From: Alistipes senegalensis JC50
Lineage (GTDB): Bacteria; Bacteroidota; Bacteroidia; Bacteroidales; Rikenellaceae
Reading direction: 5' to 3'
Assembly: GCF_025145645.1 (NCBI RefSeq)
Contig: NZ_CP102252.1
Location: forward strand, 496,001-560,000
Length of the DNA stretch: 64,000 bases
Shown here: positions 17,946 to 28,074 of the stretch, one piece after another
How the letters are laid out: every line of letters starts with the position of its first letter
How positions within the stretch are numbered: position 1 is the stretch's first letter
The notes under the pieces: model-generated
The model's database searches: none
Told to the model about the DNA's origin: nothing
The model's input: only the letters and a program-made list of their open reading frames with translations
Translations under genes and position numbers: made by a program

Positions 17946-19478
17946 ATGGCACGGCAACGACACATACCCAAGGGGCGGCCGCTGATGGCGGGAACGGTTC
18001 TGCTGATCCTGCTCGTCGCGGTGGTGCTCGCCTCGGGACGCATCATCAACGGAATAGCCGTGCAGATGAGCGGGCGCATCGTCACGCAGATCAGCCAGTA
18101 CCATTACCGGCTCCTGCAAGTCGAATTCGAACGCCCGGTGGAGGTGCTCACGACGGCGGCGCGCTTCACGCATTCGCATCCCGCACCGTCGGAGGCCGAA
18201 ATGAGCGTGCTCACGGCGACGCTGATGGAGACCGACCCCAAGATCGGCTGCATCTGGTTCATGGAGCGCGGAGAAACGGTCGTCCGCACCTACCCGCGGC
18301 GCAGAACCCCCGGCGTCACGGCGGCCGGCGAAGAGCGCCGGCAGCTGGTCGCGGAGCTTCGGGACGATTCGGTCCGCAGCTGCGTGAGCCGCTCCGGAGA
18401 GACCCCGGTTTGGAGCCTCGTCTGCCGGGTCCGGGACGAGCGGGGCGGCGAACACTTCTGCGGCGTGGACCTTCCGCTCACGGACATCTACGCCTACATG
18501 ACCGAGCAGGACCCCCACAGCCCCAGTTACGCCACGCTGTTCGACCCCGAAGGAATCATCGTCTACCATCCCGACCACCGGAGACTGGGCCGATCGGTGT
18601 CCGAAACCAGGGACAGCACGGCTTTCCGCGAAGTGCTCGTCTCCGGACGGAAGATCATCGCCTCGGTCGTCTCGGACTACCTGGAAATCGCCGAGGAGCG
18701 CATCTACTACCCCCTGCAACTCGGGAACAGCCGCTGGGTGGCCGGCATCGGCATCCCCCGGCTGGCCATCGAGCAGGAGATCGACGATTTCCATCTCTAC
18801 ACCATCCTCACGGCCGTCGTCTCGGTCCTGTTCTTCGCAACGCTGCTCGTCGTGGCGCAACGCCGCTGGCGGCGCGAATACGACCTGCGGCGCCTTTCGG
18901 AGCAGGAGTCGGCGCAGCTGCATCTGCAACAGGTGCTCGAACAGATCGACCCCCACTTCCTCTTCAACTCGCTCAATTCGCTCTACGCGCTGATCCGCTG
19001 CAACCCCGAACAGGCCCGGGAGTTCACGCTCACGCTGTCGAAGGTCTACCGCCACGTGCTCGAACGCCGCAAGCAGATACTCTCGACGCTCGCGGACGAG
19101 ATCGACTTCACGTGGCAGTACTACTCGTTGCAGAAGATCCGCTTCGGCGACCGCATCGAACTCACCACGGCCATCGACCCCGCGCTGCGCAACTGGCGGA
19201 TTCCGGCCATGAGCCTCCAGACGCTCGTCGAGAACGCCCTCAAACACAACCGCATCACGAGCTGCAATCCGCTGCACATCCGTATCCGCACCGAAGGCGA
19301 AAGCCTCCTGATCGAGAACAACTTCACCCCGCGCAGCGAAGGCAACGCCGAGTCGCTGGGCGTAGGGCTGGAACGCATCCGCTCGGTATACCGGTTCTAC
19401 ACCGAGGAAAACATCTCCATCGCCTCCGACAGCGGGACTTTCCGATGCCGGCTGCCGCTGCTGCCGCCGGAAAAGTGA
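17946..19478 (+). CDS. LytS/YpdA-type membrane sensor histidine kinase with extracytoplasmic sensor
   Basis: A 510-residue kinase: TM1 at about 15-35, a periplasmic region of about 240 residues with Cache-like features (VWSLVCRVRD, ATLFDPEGIIVYHPD), TM2 at about 282-305, then a coiled linker and the His_kinase domain. The phospho-acceptor is in EQIDPHFLFNSLNSLYALI (His about 338), and the ATPase N box is QTLVENALKHN. This subclass normally signals to LytTR response regulators. None is adjacent; the nearest is at 27277, beyond the protease and SusCD genes. The start could also be the Met at codon 14 (17985). Confidence 0.92.
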   Translation: MARQRHIPKGRPLMAGTVLLILLVAVVLASGRIINGIAVQMSGRIVTQISQYHYRLLQVEFERPVEVLTTAARFTHSHPAPSEAEMSVLTATLMETDPKIGCIWFMERGETVVRTYPRRRTPGVTAAGEERRQLVAELRDDSVRSCVSRSGETPVWSLVCRVRDERGGEHFCGVDLPLTDIYAYMTEQDPHSPSYATLFDPEGIIVYHPDHRRLGRSVSETRDSTAFREVLVSGRKIIASVVSDYLEIAEERIYYPLQLGNSRWVAGIGIPRLAIEQEIDDFHLYTILTAVVSVLFFATLLVVAQRRWRREYDLRRLSEQESAQLHLQQVLEQIDPHFLFNSLNSLYALIRCNPEQAREFTLTLSKVYRHVLERRKQILSTLADEIDFTWQYYSLQKIRFGDRIELTTAIDPALRNWRIPAMSLQTLVENALKHNRITSCNPLHIRIRTEGESLLIENNFTPRSEGNAESLGVGLERIRSVYRFYTEENISIASDSGTFRCRLPLLPPEK

Positions 19479-19605
19479 TCCGCCTGATTGCGGCATTCAC
19501 TCCCCCAAACAGGGCATTCGCCCCCGAACGTTTTCATTTGAAGAATTTAGATTTTATTATTGCATCGTGCGGATCGAGTATCCGAAAAAAACCGAGCAAT
19601 AATAA

Positions 19606-22233
19606 ATGAACACACGACGATTCACCCTGATGGCAGCTGCCCTGGCGACACTCTTCCTGCTGGCGGCCGCTCCTGCGGAGGCCAAGAAAAAGCCGGGCCG
19701 CAAATCGAAGAAAACCGAAGCCGCCGCCCCGAAGGCCGACTCGCTCAAAAAAGACAAGAAGAAAGGCTACGACGAATTGCTGAAAGGCGCCGTGACCGAC
19801 AAGGGTCTGTTCGATGTCCACCGCAAAGGCACGGATTTCCTGTTCGAGATCCCCGACTCGCTGATGGGCCGCGACATCCTGATCGTCAACAAAATATCGG
19901 GCGTGCCCTACGCCCTGAACGACAGCGGCATCAACAAGGGCATGGGCTACGGCGAAAAGATCGTCCGTTTCCGCAAGGACACCCTCTATAAAAAAGTTTG
20001 GGTCATGACCTACGACCCGCGCATCACCTCGCCCGAGGGCGACCGCATCACCCGTTCGGTGAAGGACAACTACCGCGAAACGGCCATCGAACAGTTCCCG
20101 ATCGAAGCCTACAACTCCGACTCCACGACGGTCGTCATCAAGGTCAACAAGGTCTTCGACGGCAGTGAAAAGAGCTTCAACAACGTCTTCGGGGCGCTCC
20201 GCATCAGCGGCTCCCCGAAAAAGGAGCTCTCGAAAATCGAGTCCGTGAAGTCGTTCCCCGAAAACATCGTCGTCAAATCGACCCTCTCGGGCTCGCACTC
20301 CGGCGAGGGAGGTTCGATGTCCGTCACCGTGGACATCACCTCGAACCTCGTGCTGCTGGCCGAGGAGCCGATGGTGGCCCGCTTCTCCGACGAGCGCGTG
20401 GGCTATTTCGAGATCGGACACCTCTATTTCAACGACAAACAGCAGAAGGCCGAAGAGCGGGCGTTCATCAACCGCTGGCGGCTGGAACCCAAGCCCGAGG
20501 ACGTGGAACGCTACAAGCGCGGCGAACTGGTGGAGCCCCGGAAGCCGATCGTGCTCTGGATCGACCCGGCGACGCCCCCCGTATGGGTGCCCTACATCAA
20601 GAAAGGCATCGTCGAGTGGCAGGAGGCTTTCGAAGCCGCGGGATTCAAGAACGCCATCGTCGCCAAAGAGGTCGATCCCGACGACGAGGAGTTCGACATC
20701 GACGACGTACGCTACTCGGTGGTGACCTATGCCGCCTCGGAAACGGCCAACGCCATGGGTCCCTCGGTGATCGACCCCCGCAGCGGCGAGATCATCGAAG
20801 CCGACATCATCTGGTGGCACAACGTCATGAGCATCCTTCAGGCATGGATTCGTCTGCAAACCGGCGCCGTAGACCCCCAGGCCCGCGGCAACGAACTCCC
20901 CACGGAGCTGATGGGCAACGCCGTGCGTTTCGTCTCGTCGCACGAGCTGGGACACAGCCTCGGACTGAAGCACAATTTCGGCGCCTCGTATTCGGTGCCG
21001 GTGGATTCGCTCCGTTCGAAAACCTACACGGCGTCGCACGGCACGGCCAGCTCGATCATGGACTACGCCCGTTTCAACTACGTGGCGCAGCCCGAGGACG
21101 GCATCACGCAGCTGACGCCCAAGATCGGAACCTATGACAAACACGCGATCAACTGGGGCTACCGCTGGCTCGGCGCCAAAGACCCCCACGAAGAGCTGCC
21201 GACGCTCAACGCCTGGCTGCGCGAACATGAGGACGATCCCGAATACTGGTACGGCGAACAACGGTTCCAGAACAACGAGGACCCCCGTTCGCAGTCGGAG
21301 GACCTGAGCGACGACGCCGTGGCGGCCAGCCTCTACGGGCTGAAGAACCTACAACGCATCGTTCCCCACATCACGGACTGGACGGCGGCGGAAGGCGAAC
21401 TGCAATACGAAAGCGGCCGCTTCCTGATGGCGATCGTCTTTCAATGGATGGCCTATGCCGACCACGTGAAGACCAACGTCGGCGGTTTCTACCTCAACAA
21501 CGTCGTGGCGGGGCATGACATCGACCGCTACGTCCCGGTTCCGGCCGACTACCAGCGCAAGAGCGTCAAATACCTGATCGACCAGGTGTTCACCATCCCC
21601 GAATGGCTGTTCAGCGCCAAAGCCTGGAACAAAGCCTACGCCCAGCGGCTGTCGCCCGTGGGGATGATGGAGTACTCGCCCTACAACCTCGCGCGCGAAC
21701 TCCAATACAAAGCCTACTATGAACTGCTGGCCGACGAACGCATGGTGCGCATGTACGAAGTCGAGGCGCGGCAGGGACGCGGAGCGAAGACCTACACCCC
21801 CGAACAGATGATGGACGACATCACCCGCGCGGTCTTCATCCGCCCCGGAGGCCGGACCCTCTCGATCTGGGAGCGCATGAGCCAAAAGAACTACCTCGAC
21901 GCGCTGATCGTCTCGTCGAACATCACGATGGTCAAGACCACCAAGCTGGGATCGACGCTCCACGACCACGACGGACGCGGATGCTGTTCGCTGATGCAGG
22001 AAGCCCCGGAGGTGCACCTCGAACCGCTGCCGAGGCCCGAGGACATGCAGTTCCGCACGGCCCGCAACTACGAACTGATGAAGCGCGTCAGCGAAACGAC
22101 CTCGGCCAAGCGCGCCGAGATGCGCAGGCTGCTGACTCTTGTGCAGAACCGCACCGGAAGCGGCGACCAGGCGACCCGGAACCATTACCGGGACCTCGAA
22201 CTGAGGCTGAAAGAAGCCTTGCGCATGTTATAA
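19606..22233 (+). CDS. Secreted zinc metalloprotease (DUF5117/DUF5118 family metzincin)
   Basis: An 875-residue exported protein with signal peptide at about 1-26 (ending near AEA) and a Lys-rich start to the mature chain. The metzincin zinc site SSHELGHSLGLKHNFGAS begins at about residue 444, with His446, His450 and His456 as ligands and Glu447 as catalyst. SSIMDYARFNY downstream supplies the Met-turn. The order matches the Bacteroidetes family annotated DUF5118-DUF5117-DUF4953. It lies just upstream of a SusC/SusD pair on the same strand, suggesting it generates or trims the imported ligand. No clear promoter box was found; a hairpin follows. Confidence 0.93.
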   Translation: MNTRRFTLMAAALATLFLLAAAPAEAKKKPGRKSKKTEAAAPKADSLKKDKKKGYDELLKGAVTDKGLFDVHRKGTDFLFEIPDSLMGRDILIVNKISGVPYALNDSGINKGMGYGEKIVRFRKDTLYKKVWVMTYDPRITSPEGDRITRSVKDNYRETAIEQFPIEAYNSDSTTVVIKVNKVFDGSEKSFNNVFGALRISGSPKKELSKIESVKSFPENIVVKSTLSGSHSGEGGSMSVTVDITSNLVLLAEEPMVARFSDERVGYFEIGHLYFNDKQQKAEERAFINRWRLEPKPEDVERYKRGELVEPRKPIVLWIDPATPPVWVPYIKKGIVEWQEAFEAAGFKNAIVAKEVDPDDEEFDIDDVRYSVVTYAASETANAMGPSVIDPRSGEIIEADIIWWHNVMSILQAWIRLQTGAVDPQARGNELPTELMGNAVRFVSSHELGHSLGLKHNFGASYSVPVDSLRSKTYTASHGTASSIMDYARFNYVAQPEDGITQLTPKIGTYDKHAINWGYRWLGAKDPHEELPTLNAWLREHEDDPEYWYGEQRFQNNEDPRSQSEDLSDDAVAASLYGLKNLQRIVPHITDWTAAEGELQYESGRFLMAIVFQWMAYADHVKTNVGGFYLNNVVAGHDIDRYVPVPADYQRKSVKYLIDQVFTIPEWLFSAKAWNKAYAQRLSPVGMMEYSPYNLARELQYKAYYELLADERMVRMYEVEARQGRGAKTYTPEQMMDDITRAVFIRPGGRTLSIWERMSQKNYLDALIVSSNITMVKTTKLGSTLHDHDGRGCCSLMQEAPEVHLEPLPRPEDMQFRTARNYELMKRVSETTSAKRAEMRRLLTLVQNRTGSGDQATRNHYRDLELRLKEALRML

Positions 22234-22249
22234 GCGAAACACCCGAGCT

Positions 22250-22284
22250 GCAAAGCCGTCTTCCATCCGGAAAGACGGCTTTGC
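22250..22284 (+). terminator. Stable hairpin after the metalloprotease gene
   Basis: A 13-bp perfect stem (GCAAAGCCGTCTT/AAGACGGCTTTGC) with a 9-nt loop, 16 nt past the stop. No T tract follows, so it may be a weak terminator or an mRNA-end stabiliser separating protease and susC expression. Confidence 0.6.
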
Positions 22285-22388
22285 GGCTCCTAAAGAGAAC
22301 GCGAAACCGATTACGGATTAAAACATATTTCCGGAATATAGCTTCGGATTAACACAAAAAAAGAACTCAAACACAACTATTTTACAAC

Positions 22389-25300
22389 ATGAAAAAACTC
22401 CTTACGTTATTCGTCCTGATCTGTCCCCTGCTGGCGCTGGCGCAGCAGACCCGGCAGATCACCGGCCAGGTCCTCGACCGCGCCGACGGGGCACCCCTGG
22501 TAGGCGCCACCGTCTTCATCGCGCCCGAGGAGACCCAGGCCAAGAATTACAACCCGCAGGGAACCATCGTCTACGAGCAAGGGCGTTTCGCCTTCAAGCT
22601 GCCCGTGAGCGTCAAGAAAGTCGTGGTCAGCTACCTCGGCTACGAAGCCCAGACCATCGACATCTCGGGAAAAAGCAACTTCACGATCTACCTCTCGGCG
22701 ACGGAAAGCAAGATGGACGCCGTCGTGGTGACCGGTTACCAGCGCATCGAAAAGCGCAAGCTCACCTCGTCGATCTCCAACGTCAAGATGTCGGACATCG
22801 CCCGCGACGGCGTGGCGAGCGTCGACGAGATGCTCTCCGGTTCGATCGCAGGTCTGACGTCGACTCCCACGACGGGCGCCCCGGGCGGTGCCAGCAAGGT
22901 CAAGATCCGCAGTACGGTGACGCTGAACGGCAACACCGACCCGCTGTGGGTGCTGGACGGCATGCCGCTCGAAGGCAACGACATCCCTTCGGACTGGTCG
23001 TCGAAGGACAATGTCGACAACCTCTACAACATGTCGATCGCGGGTCTCAACCCGGCCGACATCGAGGATATCACCGTGCTGAAGGATGCCGCGGCGACGG
23101 CCATCTACGGAGCCCGCGCAGCCAACGGCGTCATCATCATCACCACCAAGAAAGGCCGCCGCAACCAGGCCACGCGCGTCAACGTTTCGGCGTCGCTCTT
23201 CGTGACCGACCGTCCCAACCTCGACAAACTGAACCTGATGAACGCCTCGCAGAAGGTCGATCTCGAATTGGCATTGGCCGCCAACGGACGGCTCAACTAC
23301 CTTTCGGGCATGGGCGGCGTAGCCCGTATTCTGGACCAGGCCGGAGAGCGCGCGGCGCTCGTCGGAGGCGGATTCTCGGCGCTCTCCCCCGAGACGCAGT
23401 CGGCGATCAATGCCCTGCGCAAAAACGGCACCGACTGGGGCAAGGAGATTTACCAGGTGGCGCTCAACCAGCAGTACAGCATCAGCATCTCGGGCGGCGG
23501 CAACAAGGCCAGCTACTATTTCTCGGGCGGCTACTACAATGAACAGGGAACGACCGTCGGCACGGGATTCGAACGTCTGAACCTCACGCTGAAAACCGAC
23601 TACGACCTGCTGAAAAACCTGCGTTTCGGCGCCTCGGTGTTCGTGGGGCAGAATAAGAACGACTCCTATGTTTCGGATACGGACGTATTCACCAACCCCT
23701 CGCGCTACACCCGCACGGTGAACCCCTATCTGAACGCCTACAACCCTGACGGCAGCTATCTCTACGATCCCGACATGACAGCCCGGCAGCGGGACAGCGA
23801 CGTTCTCGACTACAACTATTTCGAGGAGCGGAACAATACCGAATATACGCTCAAAACGCGCTCCATCAAGACGATCTTCGATCTCGACTACCAGCCGGTG
23901 AAAGGGCTGCGCCTCTACACTCAGTTCGGATTGCAGGTCGATAACTCGATGACCGAGAAGATGGCCCAGGAGAACTCTTATTTCACCCGTAAATACGCCC
24001 GCAACTCCGTTGTCGATGGCGTACGCTACATGCCCGAAGGCGGCGTGATCCAGAACTGGAACAGCGATATGTCGCAGTACAACTGGAAAGCGCAGATCGA
24101 GTATTCGGGAACTTTCGCCAAAAAACACGAACTGGACCTGATGGCCGGTATGGAGATGCGCGGAACGACCAACACCACCATCCACACCAAAGGCTTCGGC
24201 TACGACCACAAGACGATGGTCACCGAACCGATGCCCATTCCGTCGGGTGACGCCGGAGAGCGCCTCGCCAACAGCTCCTATTTCAAGCAATACCAGAAAT
24301 CGTTCTACGAAAACCGCTATCTCTCGTACTTCTTCACCGGATCGTACACCTATGACAACCGCTACACAATCTTCGGCTCGATGCGTTACGACGGCACGAA
24401 CCTCTTCGGCGTCGATCCCAAGTACAAGTTCAACCCCATGTGGTCGATCTCGGGTGCGTGGAGCGTCAACCGCGAAAAGTTCCTGCGCGATGCCAAATGG
24501 CTCGACAATCTGCGGCTGAGGGCTTCCTACGGAGCACAGGGCAACATCGACCGCTCGACATCGCCCTACATTCTCGGAACATGGACCACCCGGAACGTCG
24601 GAGGCAGCTTCGAAGATGCCATTTTCGTATCCTCGCCGCCCAACCAGAACCTGCGCTGGGAGACCACTTACACATGGAATGCAGCCCTCGATTTCGCGGC
24701 CCTCGAAAACCGCATCGGATTCACATTCGAAATCTACGGCCGCAACAGCAAGAACCTCATCACGACACGCACGATCCCGCAGGAGACGGGATTCACCTCG
24801 ACATCGAGCAATTTCGGTGAAATGTCGAGCAAGGGTATCGAGTTCACGCTCAATACAGTAAACGTCCGCACGCGCGACTTCCGCTGGGAAACCTCGATCA
24901 ACATCGCCCACAACACCGACCGGGTGGACAAGGTGCACATCGACGAAAACAGCTACACCCCTTCGAAGGAGGGATATTCGTCGAGCGCCGTATTCGCCTA
25001 CAAAACCGCAGGGCTCGACGAGTACGGTATTCCCATGTTCTGGAAAGACGGACAGAAAGTGTCGCTTCGGGAGTTCACCGATTTCCGGCTCGACAAGACC
25101 GATTACGGATTCTTCGTCCTGTACGATCCCCAGGTTTCCACCTCTCAAAGCGCCATCCGCAACAATCTCTCCTACATCGGCTCACAAAACCCGAACATAA
25201 CCGGAGGTTTCAACAACCGGTTCTACTACAAGAACTTCGACCTGTCCGTGTCGTGCAACTTCGTCTTCGGCCAGCTCGTGAAACGCACGCCGTTCTACAG

Positions 25301-25769
25301 CCCGACCCAAACCAGTCCCGGCGAGAACAACACGACCGAAATCGGACAGGTATGGTCTCCGGAGAACACGTCGGGCATCTATCCCGCCCTGACGGGCAAC
25401 CTCAAACCGGACGGAACGACCTGGAGCGGATGGGACGAATGGGAAGCGAATCCCGATCCGTATTACCTCTACAACTGGATTCTGGAACAATACAATTCGA
25501 TCAGCGGCGCCAGCCTGTTCGACAACTTCGACATCTGGTACAAGAAGATCAACTACTTCCGCGTGAACAGCATCCGCCTGGGATACGCCTTCCCGGAAAA
25601 GATCACCCGCAAACTCCACATGGCCGGTCTGCGCATCCACTTCGAAGCCCGCAATCCGTTCGTCATCGCCTCGAACTACGACGGATACTTCGATCCGGAG
25701 ACCTACGGAAGCATCTATTCGCAACCGATGGCCCGCACCTACTCGGTCGGTCTCAATATCACATTCTAA
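22389..25769 (+). CDS. SusC/RagA-type TonB-dependent outer membrane transporter
   Basis: A 1126-residue outer-membrane transporter. Signal peptide at about 1-19, then a carboxypeptidase-regulatory-like domain (ITGQVLDRADGAPLVGATV, about 24-42), then the TonB box/plug start MDAVVVTGYQRIEKRKLTSS, the plug signature TVLKDAAATAIYGARAANGVI (about 219-239), and a long beta barrel ending in SVGLNITF with the terminal Phe. It pairs with the SusD-like lipoprotein 12 nt downstream to bind and import a glycan, peptide or other oligomer using TonB energy. The ligand cannot be read from sequence; no glycoside hydrolase is present, while a protease lies upstream. Confidence 0.97.
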   Translation: MKKLLTLFVLICPLLALAQQTRQITGQVLDRADGAPLVGATVFIAPEETQAKNYNPQGTIVYEQGRFAFKLPVSVKKVVVSYLGYEAQTIDISGKSNFTIYLSATESKMDAVVVTGYQRIEKRKLTSSISNVKMSDIARDGVASVDEMLSGSIAGLTSTPTTGAPGGASKVKIRSTVTLNGNTDPLWVLDGMPLEGNDIPSDWSSKDNVDNLYNMSIAGLNPADIEDITVLKDAAATAIYGARAANGVIIITTKKGRRNQATRVNVSASLFVTDRPNLDKLNLMNASQKVDLELALAANGRLNYLSGMGGVARILDQAGERAALVGGGFSALSPETQSAINALRKNGTDWGKEIYQVALNQQYSISISGGGNKASYYFSGGYYNEQGTTVGTGFERLNLTLKTDYDLLKNLRFGASVFVGQNKNDSYVSDTDVFTNPSRYTRTVNPYLNAYNPDGSYLYDPDMTARQRDSDVLDYNYFEERNNTEYTLKTRSIKTIFDLDYQPVKGLRLYTQFGLQVDNSMTEKMAQENSYFTRKYARNSVVDGVRYMPEGGVIQNWNSDMSQYNWKAQIEYSGTFAKKHELDLMAGMEMRGTTNTTIHTKGFGYDHKTMVTEPMPIPSGDAGERLANSSYFKQYQKSFYENRYLSYFFTGSYTYDNRYTIFGSMRYDGTNLFGVDPKYKFNPMWSISGAWSVNREKFLRDAKWLDNLRLRASYGAQGNIDRSTSPYILGTWTTRNVGGSFEDAIFVSSPPNQNLRWETTYTWNAALDFAALENRIGFTFEIYGRNSKNLITTRTIPQETGFTSTSSNFGEMSSKGIEFTLNTVNVRTRDFRWETSINIAHNTDRVDKVHIDENSYTPSKEGYSSSAVFAYKTAGLDEYGIPMFWKDGQKVSLREFTDFRLDKTDYGFFVLYDPQVSTSQSAIRNNLSYIGSQNPNITGGFNNRFYYKNFDLSVSCNFVFGQLVKRTPFYSPTQTSPGENNTTEIGQVWSPENTSGIYPALTGNLKPDGTTWSGWDEWEANPDPYYLYNWILEQYNSISGASLFDNFDIWYKKINYFRVNSIRLGYAFPEKITRKLHMAGLRIHFEARNPFVIASNYDGYFDPETYGSIYSQPMARTYSVGLNITF

Positions 25770-25781
25770 TACGTTCCGAAC

Positions 25782-27194
25782 ATGAAAAAAACAATATACA
25801 TACTGCTCGCCGCAATGGGACTCGCCTCGTGCGACTATTTGGAGATCGAACCCGTCGGCCAGGTAATTCCGCACAAGGTATCGGAGTTCCGCGCCCTGCT
25901 CACGGACGGGTACTACAACTATGCACTGAACAACATCAGGCTCTATACGGGCCTGTTGTCCGACGAGGTCGGCAGGTTCGACACCAGCGAATTCTATGAA
26001 ACCAGCTATGCCGTGGCACTCCCGTACAACTACACCTGGCAATACAACAGCCAGATGCAGGAACTCGCCTACCGGGAGTGTTACCGCAGTATCTTCTATG
26101 CCAACTCCGTAATAGACAGCGCAGCGGATGCCGACAACGACACCTCCGGCGAGTCCAAGGAACAGATCCTCGGCGAGGCTTATGCCATCCGCGCCTATAT
26201 CCACTTCGAGTTGGTGAACATCTACGGCAAGCCCTACGATCCCGCCACGGCGGCGACGGACCGCGGCATCGTCCTCTCGACCTACACCGACATCGAACAG
26301 AAATACCGCCCGACGAACGTCGCGGCCGTCTACGAGCAGATTCTCGATGACATCGGGCAGGCCGAGAAGCTGATGACCGTGCAGAAACAGGAGGAAGCAG
26401 CCCTCAACTACCGGTTCTCGCTCGACGCAGTACAGGCCCTGAAAGCCCGCGTGTTGCTCTATATGCGCGACTGGCAGGGGGCTTACGACGCTGCGACCTC
26501 CCTGCTGCCGAAATACGCACTGCTCGATTTCAAGACGCTGAGCACCGATGCATCCGGGAAAGGCAACAGATACGAAGCCTCCCTGCCGTGGAAACAGGGC
26601 TCTCCGGAGGCCATTTTGGCCTGGGAACGTCCGTTCAGCGGCGGAGGCGGCGACTACATAAACGCCTGCCATCTCTCCGACGGAGTGCTCGGACTGTTCG
26701 ACAGGAAAGAGCGGGAGGACGGGGCATCCGGAAATACAATCGTCTACTCCGAAGACCTCCGTTACAACTATATCACGACGCGAGGCTCCGATTACATCGC
26801 AGCCCGGGTATCGTCGGACCGGAGCTCGCTCCGCATCGCCGAAATGTACCTGATCGCAGCCGAAGCCGGATCGTACCTGACCGGAGAGCTGGACAATGCC
26901 AAGGGCTATCTGCTCGACCTGCAAAAAGCACGCTTCTCGGCCGACGGATATGAAGTCAAGGCGGCAGCCGTCCGGACCATGACCGCCGAACAGTTGCGCG
27001 CAGAGGTGGCCGATGACCGGGCCCGCGAATTCCCGATGGAAGGCCACCGCTGGCTCGACCTGCGCCGCACGACGCGCCCCGCCATTGCCAAGACCTACGA
27101 CGGCGGTTCCTACACGCTCAGCGAAAACGATTCCCGTTACACGCTGCCGTTCCCGCAGTCGGCCGTCAACGACAATCCCGAACTGAACAACTAA
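25782..27194 (+). CDS. SusD/RagB-type surface lipoprotein
   Basis: A 470-residue partner of the SusC-like transporter. The lipobox LASC places Cys at about 18, and the mature chain starts DYLEIEPVGQ. It has TPR-like helical motifs including EQILGEAYAIRAYIHFELVNIYG (about 126-148), LRIAEMYLIAAEAG (about 349-362) and REFPMEGHRWLDLRRT (about 412-427), all typical of SusD_RagB. It forms the lid over the SusC barrel and contributes to ligand choice. It ends 35 nt before a strong terminator, so susC-susD is a two-gene unit. Confidence 0.96.
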   Translation: MKKTIYILLAAMGLASCDYLEIEPVGQVIPHKVSEFRALLTDGYYNYALNNIRLYTGLLSDEVGRFDTSEFYETSYAVALPYNYTWQYNSQMQELAYRECYRSIFYANSVIDSAADADNDTSGESKEQILGEAYAIRAYIHFELVNIYGKPYDPATAATDRGIVLSTYTDIEQKYRPTNVAAVYEQILDDIGQAEKLMTVQKQEEAALNYRFSLDAVQALKARVLLYMRDWQGAYDAATSLLPKYALLDFKTLSTDASGKGNRYEASLPWKQGSPEAILAWERPFSGGGGDYINACHLSDGVLGLFDRKEREDGASGNTIVYSEDLRYNYITTRGSDYIAARVSSDRSSLRIAEMYLIAAEAGSYLTGELDNAKGYLLDLQKARFSADGYEVKAAAVRTMTAEQLRAEVADDRAREFPMEGHRWLDLRRTTRPAIAKTYDGGSYTLSENDSRYTLPFPQSAVNDNPELNN

Positions 27195-27228
27195 ACCGAG
27201 ACCCCATATCGGGGTCCGCAGCAAAAAA

Positions 27229-27260
27229 ACAGTCCGGTTTTTGCACCGGACTGTTTTTTT
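27229..27260 (+). terminator. Intrinsic terminator of the susCD unit
   Basis: ACAGTCCGG/CCGGACTGT stem with an 8-nt loop and T8. A smaller GACCCC/GGGGTC hairpin precedes it. Confidence 0.92.
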
Positions 27261-27276
27261 TGTAATTTTACACGTC

Positions 27277-28026
27277 ATGAAAGCCATCATCATCGAAGAC
27301 GAACCGTTGTCGGCTGCCGAACTGCGCACGTCGCTGGCCGAGGTGGCCCCGTACATCGAAGTCGTAGCCACGGCTTCGTCGGTCGCCGAAGCCGCCGAAA
27401 CGGTGGGCCGTGTCGAACACGACCTGATCTTCATGGACATTCACCTCGAAGACGGCAGCGGATTCGACATCTTCGAACGTGCCGATATCACCGTGCCGGT
27501 CATCTTCATCACGGCGTACGATTCCTATGCGCTGAAAGCCTTCGAGAACAAGGGCATCGACTACCTGCTGAAACCCTTCGGTCTGGACGACCTCCGGCGG
27601 GCCATAGATAAGCTGGGACTTCTGTCGGGGGGGGGAATCGCGTCTGCGGAGCACGGCGCCCCGACGCAGACGCCTCCGGTATACCAGGAACGGTTCCTGG
27701 TGCACATGGGCGCCCGGATGCGATCCGTCACCACGGCGGAGATCGCCTATTTCATGGCTGACGGCAAGTATCTCCACCTGATGACGCACGACGGAAAAGA
27801 CTACATCCTCGACCGTTCGCTGACCGACGTGGGCGAGAAACTGCCGCCGAACCTCTTTTTCCGCATCAACCGCCGTTTCATCGTCTCGTTCGACGCCATC
27901 CGGGAGATGATCCGTTATTCGGGAAGCCGCATCAAGGTCCTGCTCAACCCGCCCCTCGCCGAAGGCGAGGAGGCGTTCGTCAGCACCGACCGCGTGCCCG
28001 ACTTCCGCGAGTGGCTGAACCGGTAA
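27277..28026 (+). CDS. LytTR-family response regulator
   Basis: A 249-residue DNA-binding response regulator. The receiver domain has acidic residues EDE (7-9), the phospho-acceptor Asp in LIFMDIHLEDG (about 55), Thr in FITAYD and Lys in YLLKPF. A linker with Gly-rich LLSGGGIAS (encoded by a G9 tract at 27627-27635) leads to the LytTR domain, with FLVHMGARMRSVTTAEIAYF and the RINRRFIVSFDAI signature. The ATG at 27277 gives the canonical N-terminus MKAIIIEDEPLSA. No kinase is adjacent; the LytS-type kinase at 17946 is a plausible partner. Confidence 0.94.
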   Translation: MKAIIIEDEPLSAAELRTSLAEVAPYIEVVATASSVAEAAETVGRVEHDLIFMDIHLEDGSGFDIFERADITVPVIFITAYDSYALKAFENKGIDYLLKPFGLDDLRRAIDKLGLLSGGGIASAEHGAPTQTPPVYQERFLVHMGARMRSVTTAEIAYFMADGKYLHLMTHDGKDYILDRSLTDVGEKLPPNLFFRINRRFIVSFDAIREMIRYSGSRIKVLLNPPLAEGEEAFVSTDRVPDFREWLNR

Positions 28027-28074
28027 CCAACCGTTTTTCGATTTCAAACGAACGAATTTCGCGCATCGTGAAAA

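Noticed and set aside
22389..27194. Polysaccharide utilisation locus with defined glycan
   Set aside because: No glycoside hydrolase, lyase, sulfatase or surface glycan-binding protein is near; only SusC/SusD and a protease are seen, so the ligand is left open.
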